DNA from: Gemmatimonadota bacterium
GTDB taxonomy: Bacteria; Gemmatimonadota; Gemmatimonadetes; Gemmatimonadales; Gemmatimonadaceae
DNA length: 64,000 nucleotides
NCBI GenBank assembly: GCA_026387915.1
Contig: JAPLKS010000017.1
Coordinates: 124,001 to 188,000 of the forward strand
Reading direction: 5' to 3'
Shown: one piece after another, positions 16,418-23,785 of the stretch
Layout of the letters: the number at the start of each line of letters is the position of its first letter
Numbering within the stretch: position 1 is the stretch's first letter
Made by a program: the position numbers and the translations under genes
Notes under the pieces: model-generated
Told to the model about the DNA's origin: nothing
What the model saw: only the letters and a program-made list of their open reading frames with translations
The model's database searches: none

Positions 16418-16447
16418 TCGACGTTTTTTTGAACCAAAATGCATAAT
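16418..16447 (+). promoter_or_regulatory. possible promoter for the CoA-transferase gene
   Basis: TCGACG (16418-16423), an 18-base spacer, then CATAAT (16442-16447), 48 bases before the ATG at 16496. The stretch 16376-16495 is notably AT-rich for this genome and carries no gene. Confidence 0.4.
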
Positions 16448-16495
16448 TTACGCGCCATTTGTAGGCCAGTAACAATACACAAATAGGCCACTATC

Positions 16496-17593
16496 ATGAG
16501 TTCGCCCCTAAAAGGACTTCGAGTTCTCGACTTATCCCGCGTTCTTGCGGGCCCTCTTGCCGCCATGATCCTCGGAGATATGGGGGCGGACGTCATCAAA
16601 GTCGAACGGACCGGTAATGGCGACGACACCCGTGGCTGGGGGCCACCGTTTGACGACCGCGGACAGAGCGCGTACTTCCTCTGCTGCAATCGGAACAAAC
16701 TGTCCGTCGCCGTGGATCTCACGATCGGCGCCGATCAGGATTTTCTGCGCACGCTCATTGCCGGCGCCGATGTAGTCATCGACAACTTCCGTCCCGCCAC
16801 GCTTACCGCCTTTGGGCTCGATCCGCTCGCGCTGCTCGAGGCGCATCCACGACTGGTGTGGTGCACCATCTCCGGGTTCGGGCCGTTAAGCGATCGGCCG
16901 GGCTACGATTTTGTGGTGCAGGCGGAGTCGGGGTGGATGGCGATTACCGGTGAACCGCTGGGGGAGCCAATGAAAACCGGCGTCGCCCTCGCCGACGTGA
17001 TCGCCGGACGCGACACCGCGATCGCCATTCTTGCCACGCTCGTTGGCGGGCGGAGCGGCGGTCCGTCGGCGCGACATATGCACGTCTCGTTGCAGCACAG
17101 CGCCATCGCCGCGCTCGCGAATGTGGCACAAAATGCGCTCGTCACCACTGCCGAGGCGCCGCGGTGGGGAAATGCGCACCCGAACCTCGTGCCCTACGAA
17201 CTCTTTGACACGGGCGATAAACCGATCGTGATTGCCGTGGGCACCGACGCGCAGTTTGCCGCGCTGGTCGAGGCGCTCGACATTCCCGCGCTCACCGAAT
17301 CGCGCTTTGCCACCAATGCGGGGCGCCTTGCGCACCGCGAGGCAGTCACGGGCGCCATTCGCCTGCGCATCATCACCGCTGGCTCCGAAGAATGGATGGG
17401 GCGTCTGCGCGATGCGGGGGTGCCGTGTGGTGTCGTGCGCTCCGTGCTCGAGGCGCTGCAAGATGTGGCGGGCTCTGAGCTCACGGGCGTCGCGCCGTTG
17501 GCGCCGGGGACGGTGCGCCGCGTGCCACCGACGCTCAATCAGCACGGCGCGCTCTTGCGCAGTCAGGGCTGGGCGGGCGTCGCACAAGCATGA
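16496..17593 (+). CDS. family III CoA transferase (CaiB/BaiF type)
   Basis: A 365-residue enzyme that moves CoA between carboxylic acids through a covalent Asp-acyl intermediate. The N-terminal CaiB/BaiF signature is PLKGLRVLDLSRVLAGPLAAMILGDMGADVIKVE (in part), followed by GWGPPF, the NRNKLSVAVDL block and DVVIDNFRP, all diagnostic. The GYDFVVQAESGWMAITG segment and GDKPIVIAVGTDAQF further on are also family-typical. The small domain (about residues 190-300) and the C-terminal return to the large domain are complete. The length is slightly short (usual about 380-400) but without truncation. The substrate is not evident: no acyl-CoA dehydrogenase or racemase gene is adjacent. The next gene, an SGNH hydrolase, follows 22 bases later. 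Confidence 0.9.
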   Translation: MSSPLKGLRVLDLSRVLAGPLAAMILGDMGADVIKVERTGNGDDTRGWGPPFDDRGQSAYFLCCNRNKLSVAVDLTIGADQDFLRTLIAGADVVIDNFRPATLTAFGLDPLALLEAHPRLVWCTISGFGPLSDRPGYDFVVQAESGWMAITGEPLGEPMKTGVALADVIAGRDTAIAILATLVGGRSGGPSARHMHVSLQHSAIAALANVAQNALVTTAEAPRWGNAHPNLVPYELFDTGDKPIVIAVGTDAQFAALVEALDIPALTESRFATNAGRLAHREAVTGAIRLRIITAGSEEWMGRLRDAGVPCGVVRSVLEALQDVAGSELTGVAPLAPGTVRRVPPTLNQHGALLRSQGWAGVAQA

Positions 17594-17615
17594 GTCGCGG
17601 GTGTAGAATCCTGTA

Positions 17616-18908
17616 ATGCGATTCTCGTTCTTCCCTCGCGCCGCGCTCGTCGCGCTGGCCGCCGTTGCCCTGACGCTCGCGGCCTGCGAAGGCAAGGACG
17701 CGCACGTCTCCGGCCCAGTCGGCACCAGCGCGTTCACGCGCTACATCGCGATGGGCACCAGCATTTCCATGGGTGTGCAGTCGGCTGGCCTCACCGCCTC
17801 GTTCCAGGCGCAGGCCTGGCCGGCACTCCTCGCCCATCAGGCGGGGGCGAGTTTCGCGATCCCCTTCTTCAATGCGCCGGGATGCACGCCGCCCATCGTC
17901 GCGCCATTGCTGTTGGCGCGCTTTCTCTCGGGCGCGAGTCTCGCGGACGGTGATTCGTCCTGCGCCGGAACCGTCGGCACGGTGGTGCCGCCGCTCAATA
18001 ACGTCGCGCTCAGCGGTGCCACTGCGTGGACGGCGCTCAATCTCACCCCCAAGCTCACCACCACCGTTGGCGCCAAGTACGCCACGAGCGACAAAGCCCG
18101 TTACGCGGCGGTGCTCGCCGCCACGCAATCGCAAGTAACGGCCATGCTCGTGCGCGCCCCATCGCTCGTCTCCGTGGAACTCGGCGCCAACGAAGTGCTG
18201 GGCGCCGCCACCAGCGGTGCGCTGATTCCCGCGACGGCGTACGGCCAAACGGCGCCGTACACGTACGTGCCCGCGTCGGTGTTTGGTGCGGTGTTCACGG
18301 CCATCGCCGATAGTATCAAGAAATCCGGTGCGAAGGCGCTGATCCTGACCGTGCCGAAAGTCACGACCCTCGTGTCCTTGCGCGCCGGGAGCGAGCTCTG
18401 GAACGACCGGCTCGCCCTCGCGTCGTTTGGGGTGGCGGTGGACCCCAACTGTAGTGGCTCCGCGAATCTCGTGTTTACTGCGGCGCTGGTGCCCTCGCTC
18501 GTTGCCCGGGCCCTGGCGACCGGCTCGCCGCAGGCGCTGTCCTGTGCCGATCTACCGCTCACGGCGGACTACGTTCTCACGCCGACCGATGTGACCACGC
18601 TCAATGGCGTGGTGGATCAGATGAACGCGGTGGTCACCTCTCTGGCGCAGCAGAACAAATGGGCGCTGGTGGACATGAACGCCGTCTTCGCCCCCATCGT
18701 CGCCGCACGGGCACCGTATAGCGTGGCCACTCAGCTGTCGTGCGTGTCGCCCTACGGCCAGTTCGTGTCACTCGACGGTGTGCATCCCAATGTGAACGGG
18801 CAGCAGTTGCTCGCTAACGCGGCTGCGCTCGCGCTCAATACCGCCTATAGGTTTACGATTCCAACGGTGCCCGTCCCGTTACAGACGGCCGCGCAGCTGT
18901 GTCCATGA
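17616..18908 (+). CDS. SGNH/GDSL-like hydrolase, lipoprotein
   Basis: A 430-residue predicted lipoprotein: the signal peptide ends in a good lipobox (LTLAAC, Cys at about residue 24). The mature part has the SGNH fold of secreted lipases and esterases. Block I is FTRYIAMGTSISMG, where the usual GDS is GTS but the nucleophile Ser is kept. Block III is SVELGANEVLG, close to GxND. Block V is DGVHPNVNGQ with the catalytic Asp-x-x-His pair. A central disulfide-type Cys pair may be present (GCTPPI, DSSCAGT). The likely role is a surface esterase of unknown substrate. It is separated from the CoA transferase by 22 bases and is followed by an ECF sigma gene 132 bases later. Confidence 0.72.
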   Translation: MRFSFFPRAALVALAAVALTLAACEGKDAHVSGPVGTSAFTRYIAMGTSISMGVQSAGLTASFQAQAWPALLAHQAGASFAIPFFNAPGCTPPIVAPLLLARFLSGASLADGDSSCAGTVGTVVPPLNNVALSGATAWTALNLTPKLTTTVGAKYATSDKARYAAVLAATQSQVTAMLVRAPSLVSVELGANEVLGAATSGALIPATAYGQTAPYTYVPASVFGAVFTAIADSIKKSGAKALILTVPKVTTLVSLRAGSELWNDRLALASFGVAVDPNCSGSANLVFTAALVPSLVARALATGSPQALSCADLPLTADYVLTPTDVTTLNGVVDQMNAVVTSLAQQNKWALVDMNAVFAPIVAARAPYSVATQLSCVSPYGQFVSLDGVHPNVNGQQLLANAAALALNTAYRFTIPTVPVPLQTAAQLCP

Positions 18909-19040
18909 TCAGACCCCCGAACAGTTACCGACGGAATGCCCTGTCGTCATATCAATGTGACGGCACCGGCGGCACGGGTGTTTCGGCATCGGGCGGGTCT
19001 GTCCACAGCGCGTGTGAGAGGTTACACTAGCGCTGTGAAG

Positions 19041-19604
19041 ATGACGCATCCCCCTGAACCGCAGGAACCCCAGGTCGACGCCGATCAAGTGGTGATTGAC
19101 CGCGTGCTGGCCGGTGATCAGCAGGCCTTTGGCATTCTTGTCGCGCGCTACAGCGATCCGCTGTACCGGCACGCGGTGGGGATGACCGGGAGTCCTGATG
19201 ATGCGGCTGATATCCTGCAGAACTCGTTTATCAAGGCGTTTCACCACCTCAGCGAGGTGCGTGGGCGGTTTGATGCCTGGGTCTTCCGGATCGTGGCCAA
19301 CGGTTGCAAGGACTGGCTGAAGAACATCCGGCGGACGCATCTCAGTTACGAAGAAGACGATCAACCGTCTGGATACGAGACGCCGGAAGAAGAGCTGGAC
19401 CGAGGCGAGCTGCGGGGCGATCTGGACGACGCCCTCTCAGCTCTCCCGGCGTCCCTGCGGGAAGCGTTCATCATGAAGCACGTGGAAGGTCGTTCGTATG
19501 AAGAAATGGCCGATATGCTGGGTACCAGCGTCGGCGCGTTGAAGATGCGAGTGCACCGCGCCCGCGAAGCGCTTCAGAAACTCTTGGAGGACCGGTACCT
19601 GTGA
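19041..19604 (+). CDS. ECF RNA polymerase sigma factor
   Basis: A 187-residue sigma-70-family regulator with only regions 2 and 4. Region 2 covers ADQVVIDRVLAGDQQAFGILV through DILQNSFIKAFHHLSEVRG and FDAWVFRIVANGCKDWLKN. An acidic linker (EEDDQPSGYETPEEELDRGE) follows. Region 4 is LPASLREAFIMKHVEGRSYEEMADMLGTSVGALKMRVHRAREAL, a typical helix-turn-helix binding the -35 element. The ATG at 19041 is chosen because the family starts here; a GTG two codons earlier (19035) is equally possible. A near-palindrome GTGTGA-4-TTACAC (19012-19027) lies 14 bases upstream. The next gene starts inside the stop codon, as expected for a regulator of this sigma factor. Confidence 0.92.
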   Translation: MTHPPEPQEPQVDADQVVIDRVLAGDQQAFGILVARYSDPLYRHAVGMTGSPDDAADILQNSFIKAFHHLSEVRGRFDAWVFRIVANGCKDWLKNIRRTHLSYEEDDQPSGYETPEEELDRGELRGDLDDALSALPASLREAFIMKHVEGRSYEEMADMLGTSVGALKMRVHRAREALQKLLEDRYL

Positions 19605-19897
19605 TGCACAACAATCTTGAACCGCGCGACGCCGGGCATATTGAGCCCGCGACCTCGCGCCCCAACGTCGAGCAGGCCGCAATGGCCGATCGTGAAGTGG
19701 AAGTCGCCGGCGCGCACATGTCGGACGCCACGCACGCGTGGCTCGATGGTGAGTCGGTGAGCGACGCGCAGTTGATGGCCGCGGGCAAGGAGTATGAGTT
19801 CTGGAAGCAGATCCAGAGCGAGACGACGAGCCGCCGCAGCATGAAGACGCCGACGCACGTTGCGGCGCAGATCATGAGTGCGATCGCGAAGGGCTGA
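19604..19897 (+). CDS. small acidic protein coupled to the sigma factor (putative anti-sigma)
   Basis: A 97-residue soluble protein whose ATG overlaps the sigma-factor stop (TGATG); a GTG at 19601 is an alternative. The segment MSDATHAWLDGESVSDAQLMAAGKEYEFW resembles the N-terminal opening of anti-sigma factors (Asp-Gly-Glu after a leading helix). It has no zinc-binding H-x3-C-x2-C motif and no membrane segment, so it is not a typical ZAS or membrane anti-sigma factor. It may be a minimal sigma-binding protein. Position, coupling and the LDGE motif support regulatory function, but this is inference. It is followed at once by a strong terminator. Confidence 0.6.
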   Translation: MHNNLEPRDAGHIEPATSRPNVEQAAMADREVEVAGAHMSDATHAWLDGESVSDAQLMAAGKEYEFWKQIQSETTSRRSMKTPTHVAAQIMSAIAKG

Positions 19898-19913
19898 GTT
19901 TTATCTCGAGTGA

Positions 19914-19956
19914 AATGCAGAAGGGGCCGATCCACTGGATCGGCCCCTTCTGCATT
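19914..19956. terminator. terminator between sigma operon and tldE
   Basis: A perfect 20-bp stem with a 3-base loop (19914-19933 and 19937-19956) sits between the converging small sigma-partner gene and tldE. Symmetry and position suggest it serves both strands. Confidence 0.75.
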
Positions 19957-20021
19957 CTGGCCGTCATGCTGATGCGCCGGTGCCGTCGCTCGGCTCTGGA
20001 GCTGAGCGACGGCGCCGGTTT

Positions 20022-21461
20022 CTATACTGCGTCTGAGAGGGAGCTAAAGGTGAACTCGCGCACTTTGATCGCCGGCATCCACGTCGCGCCGCCGGCGCCG
20101 AGCGCTTCGCTCGCGTTCACGCGCACCGCTGGCCCGAGCGCCTCGAGATTGTTCAGGAAGAAGATCGGGCTTTCGTTGAAACGGAAGTTCTTCAACGACT
20201 TGGTCACCTTGCCGTTCTCAATCAAGAACGTGCCGTCGCGCGTGAGGCCCGTGTAAAGAATCGAGCGCGGGTCGGTGGCGCGGATGTACCAGAAGCGCGT
20301 GCACAAGATGCCGCGTTCGGTGCTGCGAATCATCTCGGGCACATTCGACATACCGCCGAGCATGCGGAGCGAGCGCCCGCCGCCTCCACCACCGCCTCCG
20401 CCGCCACCTCCACCGCCGCCGCCACCACCACCGCCAGAACGCGTGGGCTTCACGCCCTGCTTTTGCGCCCAGAAGCGATCGTAGTTGAGGTTCTTGACGA
20501 TGCCGTTCTCAATCCAGACCACTTTCTCGAGTGGCGCGCCATCTTCATCGTAGCCGCCGCCGGTGCTCGGCGAGTCGGCGGGATCGCTCATAAGCGTGAC
20601 GCGATCGTCCACGACTTTCATGCCGATCTTGTTGCCACCGCCCTGGCGGGAGAAGAACGAACGTCCTTCGTCGGCCGAGCGCGCTTGCATGGCACCGGCG
20701 ATCATCTGCACAAGATTGCCAACGGCCGTGGGTTCGAGAATCGTCACGTAGCGGCCGGGCTCAATAGCCACGGGGCTGCGCGACTGTTGTGCTTTTTCGC
20801 TTGCGGTCATGCCCACGCGTTCGGCGTCGATATCGGCAAACGAATCACCGTCGGAGCAGGCCCATCCGGAGCCGGTGCCGTCGGTGGTGCGCACCGTCGC
20901 GGTCATCGTGACGACGGAGCTTGAGTCGTACGCGAACAAGCCCTTGGAGTTGGCGAGGGCGCTGGCGCCGGCGCGGCACTCAATAAAGCCGGTCGCTACG
21001 AGTCCAGCGGCGCGCGCGCGTTCCGTCACCTTCTTGGCAGCGGCGGCGCGTTCGCTCGGGCTCGGCATTCCAATCGCCCGATCTTTTGGCGCGGGGTACT
21101 GATAATCCTGCGTGCCGAGTTCCGGCATACGCTCCGGATTCGGCGGCACGAGCTTGGCGATTTCGTGCGCCTGCTTGGCGGCCGCGGCGAGTGAGGCGTC
21201 GTCCAACCGATTGGTGACGGCGCTCGCGGCGCGGTTGCCGACGAACGCGGTGATGGTGACCGTGGTGTCACGGTTCTCGCCGCTGGTGGTCACTTGGTTC
21301 ACGGCAAAGCGTGTGTCGCCGCGCGCCGAGCTGTTGACGGTGACGCGCGTTTCCTCCGCTGGGGAGAGCTTGAGCACGCGTTGCGTGAGCGCTTCGGCCT
21401 CGGCGCGCGAGAGCACACCGGTGGGGGCGAAGAGCGATTTCGGGGCAGAGAAGTCGCTCAT
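20022..21461 (-). CDS. TldE/PmbA-like subunit of a TldD/TldE metalloprotease, with a poly-Gly insert
   Basis: A 479-residue protein of the TldD/PmbA family, which forms a heterodimeric metalloprotease that processes peptides such as microcins and CcdA antitoxin. This is the TldE-type subunit: the family fold is present (ANSKGLFAYDSSSVVTMTATVRT, SRSPVAIEPGRYVTILEPTAV, LYTGLTRDGTFLIENGKV), but there is no HExxxH, as usual for the partner subunit. It has no signal peptide. A run of 20 consecutive glycines (20376-20435) interrupts it between WAQKQGVKPTRS and RSLRMLGGM. The ATG at 21461 overlaps the tldD stop (ATGA); the longer frame is out. It ends opposite the sigma-operon terminator. Confidence 0.85.
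   Translation of the reverse strand: MSDFSAPKSLFAPTGVLSRAEAEALTQRVLKLSPAEETRVTVNSSARGDTRFAVNQVTTSGENRDTTVTITAFVGNRAASAVTNRLDDASLAAAAKQAHEIAKLVPPNPERMPELGTQDYQYPAPKDRAIGMPSPSERAAAAKKVTERARAAGLVATGFIECRAGASALANSKGLFAYDSSSVVTMTATVRTTDGTGSGWACSDGDSFADIDAERVGMTASEKAQQSRSPVAIEPGRYVTILEPTAVGNLVQMIAGAMQARSADEGRSFFSRQGGGNKIGMKVVDDRVTLMSDPADSPSTGGGYDEDGAPLEKVVWIENGIVKNLNYDRFWAQKQGVKPTRSGGGGGGGGGGGGGGGGGGGGRSLRMLGGMSNVPEMIRSTERGILCTRFWYIRATDPRSILYTGLTRDGTFLIENGKVTKSLKNFRFNESPIFFLNNLEALGPAVRVNASEALGAGGATWMPAIKVREFTFSSLSDAV
20376..20435 (-). repeat. 20-codon glycine run in tldE
   Basis: Sixty bases made only of glycine codons (GGT, GGC, GGA and GGG mixed) in the reading frame of tldE. The codon mix means it is not a pure microsatellite, but it is slippage-prone. 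Confidence 0.9.
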
Positions 21462-23077
21462 GCGCGCCGTCCCGTGTTGATGATGTTGACCTGCGTGAAG
21501 TGCGCGGGGACGCAACCGTGACTCACCGAGTTGCTCTGGCCTGGCTGTCCCTTGGCGTCGCCGAAGGCGCCGCCTAAGTGGTAGCTGCGCGGGCCGCCGA
21601 TGCGGTCCATGGATTTCCAGAAGAGCGGAGTTTGGAACTGATACGCGACGTCCTTGAGCATGCCGACGATCTTGCCGCCTTTCACTTCGTAGAACACTTG
21701 GCCGGCGAACTGGCCGTTGTAGCGCTGCTGATCAATGGAGAAGGAGCCGTCGCCGACGATGGCGATCCCCTTGTCCATTGAGGCGATCATGCTGTCCCAC
21801 GTGTCGTCGTTCTTGCCCGGTTGCAGTGAGACATTGGGCATGCGCTGGAACTGCACGTCGCTCCAGCTCTGTGCGTACGAGCAGCCGTACGAGCGCACGG
21901 GTTTGCCGACTTTCTTGTAATACCAATCGAGCATCGTGGCTTGTTCGCGCGTGGTCTGGTAATCCACGAAGAGGCCGTTTTTGATGATGTCGAACTTCAC
22001 GGGCTGTACGCCTTCGTCATCCCACTTGACGGCGCCGAGCGAGCCCGGCTGGTCGCGGTCGCCGACGATGTTCATCACGTCGGAGCCGAACTTGAGTTGC
22101 CCGAGCACTTTCTCTGGCGGCGCAACGAAGCTGGTGCCTGCGTAGTTGGCTTCGTAGCCCATGGCGCGGTCGAGTTCCGTGGGATGCGCCACGGTTTCGT
22201 GAATCGTGAGCCAGAGGTTGGACGGATGGAGCAGGAGGTCGTAGCGCCCCGGTTCCACCGGCTTGGCGGAGAGCTTGGCGACGGCTTCTTCGGCCCAACG
22301 CGTGGAGTTCTCGCCGAGATTGGCTTTGATCACATGTTCATAGCCGGCGCCTGCGGGCGCGATGTCGTTCGACTGGCGCGTTTGGAAATCGCTGAAGTCG
22401 CTCGAGACGGCGGTGATGCTCATGGAGGGCTGCGTGCGGTAGACCGTTTGCACCGTGTAGGTGCCGTCGCTGGTCATGAGCGTTTTTTCTTCCTTGAGGA
22501 AGAACATTGAGCTCGTGACGTTGCGCACGCCTTTCACTTTGGCGGCGGCGGCGTTGGCGTCGAGCAGCAGCGCGCACTTCTCGGGAATCGAAATGCTCCA
22601 GGGGTCGGTGATGATGGGCGTTTTCCATTCGCCGACCTGATTCCCCGGGGTGGGGGCGAGGTTCACCGGCTTGATCTGACTAAAGCGATTGGCCTTGGAC
22701 TGTTCGATGGCGCTTTTGGCGGCCAGTGCGATGGAGTCTTTGGTGAGCTGGCTTGTGGCGGCAAAGCCCCACGCACCGTCAACAAGCGTGCGAACGCCGA
22801 GCCCGAAGGTGTCGGTGTCGCTGGCGCCCTGCACGATTTTGTCGCGCGTGTTGACGTTCTGCTGGCGGCGCGCGGAGACGCGCACGTCGGCGTAGCTGGC
22901 GCCTGACGCCTTGGCCACGTCGAGGGCGACTTGCATGAGTGCTTTGACGACTGGGTCGCCGGCGGTCGGCATCGGTGCGGCGAACGCGTCGCCGGCGTAG
23001 AGTGCGCGCGAACCGACAGCGGCCGTAGCGGCGACGGCCGCTGTGGTGCGCAGGAAGTCGCGACGTGAGTGTGTCAC
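21458..23077 (-). CDS. TldD-like metalloprotease subunit with Tat signal
   Basis: The catalytic TldD-type subunit, 539 residues from the GTG at 23077. The zinc site is HETVAH (HExxxH) in WLTIHETVAHPTELDRAMGYE; the Cys of SHGCVPAHFTQ near the C-terminus matches the third ligand of E. coli TldD. The N-terminus is a textbook twin-arginine signal: SRRDFLR followed by an Ala/Val-rich core and AFA before the mature part. This is unusual because E. coli TldD is cytoplasmic, and the partner TldE here has no signal. The GTG start was chosen because the Tat signal begins directly after it; 28 further upstream codons look non-coding. It overlaps tldE by 4 bases. Confidence 0.87.
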   Translation of the reverse strand: MTHSRRDFLRTTAAVAATAAVGSRALYAGDAFAAPMPTAGDPVVKALMQVALDVAKASGASYADVRVSARRQQNVNTRDKIVQGASDTDTFGLGVRTLVDGAWGFAATSQLTKDSIALAAKSAIEQSKANRFSQIKPVNLAPTPGNQVGEWKTPIITDPWSISIPEKCALLLDANAAAAKVKGVRNVTSSMFFLKEEKTLMTSDGTYTVQTVYRTQPSMSITAVSSDFSDFQTRQSNDIAPAGAGYEHVIKANLGENSTRWAEEAVAKLSAKPVEPGRYDLLLHPSNLWLTIHETVAHPTELDRAMGYEANYAGTSFVAPPEKVLGQLKFGSDVMNIVGDRDQPGSLGAVKWDDEGVQPVKFDIIKNGLFVDYQTTREQATMLDWYYKKVGKPVRSYGCSYAQSWSDVQFQRMPNVSLQPGKNDDTWDSMIASMDKGIAIVGDGSFSIDQQRYNGQFAGQVFYEVKGGKIVGMLKDVAYQFQTPLFWKSMDRIGGPRSYHLGGAFGDAKGQPGQSNSVSHGCVPAHFTQVNIINTGRRA

Positions 23078-23149
23078 TGGCGGTCCCGTGTGGAAAGTTG
23101 AGATGACCAGCAGAAGATACGGCGCGGACGCTCCACTTGTTGAGGGGGG

Positions 23150-23186
23150 GGCGCCAATCACGGCGGGATTGGCGCCGCTATATATT
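23150..23186 (+). promoter_or_regulatory. inverted repeat and -10 element before the GlcG/HbpS gene
   Basis: A 9-bp perfect inverted repeat ggcgccaat/attggcgcc (23150-23158 and 23168-23176) is followed directly by TATATT (23181-23186), a good -10 box 33 bases before the ATG at 23219. The repeat covers where the -35 element would be, as expected for an operator; the -35 itself is poor. Confidence 0.45.
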
Positions 23187-23218
23187 CGGGAACCTCCCTT
23201 CCCTCGACCCCACCGACC

Positions 23219-23707
23219 ATGCCCCGTCTCTCGTTGCGGTTTGTCGCGATTGCCCTTGCTGCCCTCGTGCTTGGCGGGCTTCCGCGCTCGGCCGCCGCTC
23301 AGCTGGGCGACGCCAAGACCATCACGCTGCAGGCCGCGCGCACGATGCTCGCCGCTGCCGAGGCGGAGGCGAAGCGCAACGGATGGAATGTGTCGATCGC
23401 CGTGGTGGATGCGGCGGGGGAACTCATTGGCTTTGTGCGCATGGATGACGCGTCGCCCGGAAGCGTGGGGATCTCGCAGGCCAAGGCGCGCACGGCTGCA
23501 CGGATGCGCCGGCCGACCAAGGCCCTCGACTCCGTGGTGTCAGCGGGGCGCACGGGGATTTTGTCGTTCGAAGGGGTGGTCGCGGTGGAGGGGGGTGTGC
23601 CGGTGATCGTCGGCGGCAAGTTCATTGGCGCGGTGGGTGCGAGCGGTGCGACCTCAGCGCAGGACGCACAGGTCGCGAAAGCCGGCGTTGAGGCGTTGAA
23701 GCCCTAA
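23219..23707 (+). CDS. secreted GlcG/HbpS family protein
   Basis: A 162-residue protein of the GlcG/HbpS family (DUF336, COG3193). HbpS of Streptomyces binds haem and senses redox stress; GlcG is encoded in glycolate operons and its role is uncertain. The signal peptide ends at RSAAAQ. The core shows ITLQAARTMLAAAEAEAKRNGWNVSIAVVDAAGELIGFVRMDDA, then SISQAKARTAARMRRPT-like helices and GGVPVIVGGKFIGAVGASGATSAQDAQVAKAGV, all diagnostic of the family. A haem-related protein beside the multihaem cytochrome operon is suggestive, though it is on the other strand. An inverted repeat and a -10 box precede it. Confidence 0.85.
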   Translation: MPRLSLRFVAIALAALVLGGLPRSAAAQLGDAKTITLQAARTMLAAAEAEAKRNGWNVSIAVVDAAGELIGFVRMDDASPGSVGISQAKARTAARMRRPTKALDSVVSAGRTGILSFEGVVAVEGGVPVIVGGKFIGAVGASGATSAQDAQVAKAGVEALKP

Positions 23708-23745
23708 CGCCGAATACGGCTCGCTTGGCGAACCGCATTCGGCGT
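23707..23745. terminator. hairpin between the GlcG-like gene and the barrel gene
   Basis: Long imperfect hairpin: acgccgaat (23707-23715) pairs with attcggcgt (23737-23745), and the inner part (cggctcgc / gcgaaccg) continues with one mismatch. It lies between two converging genes. Confidence 0.6.
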
Positions 23746-23785
23746 GAGCTACTTCGGAGCACGCAACAGCGGTCAGCCGTCTCCG

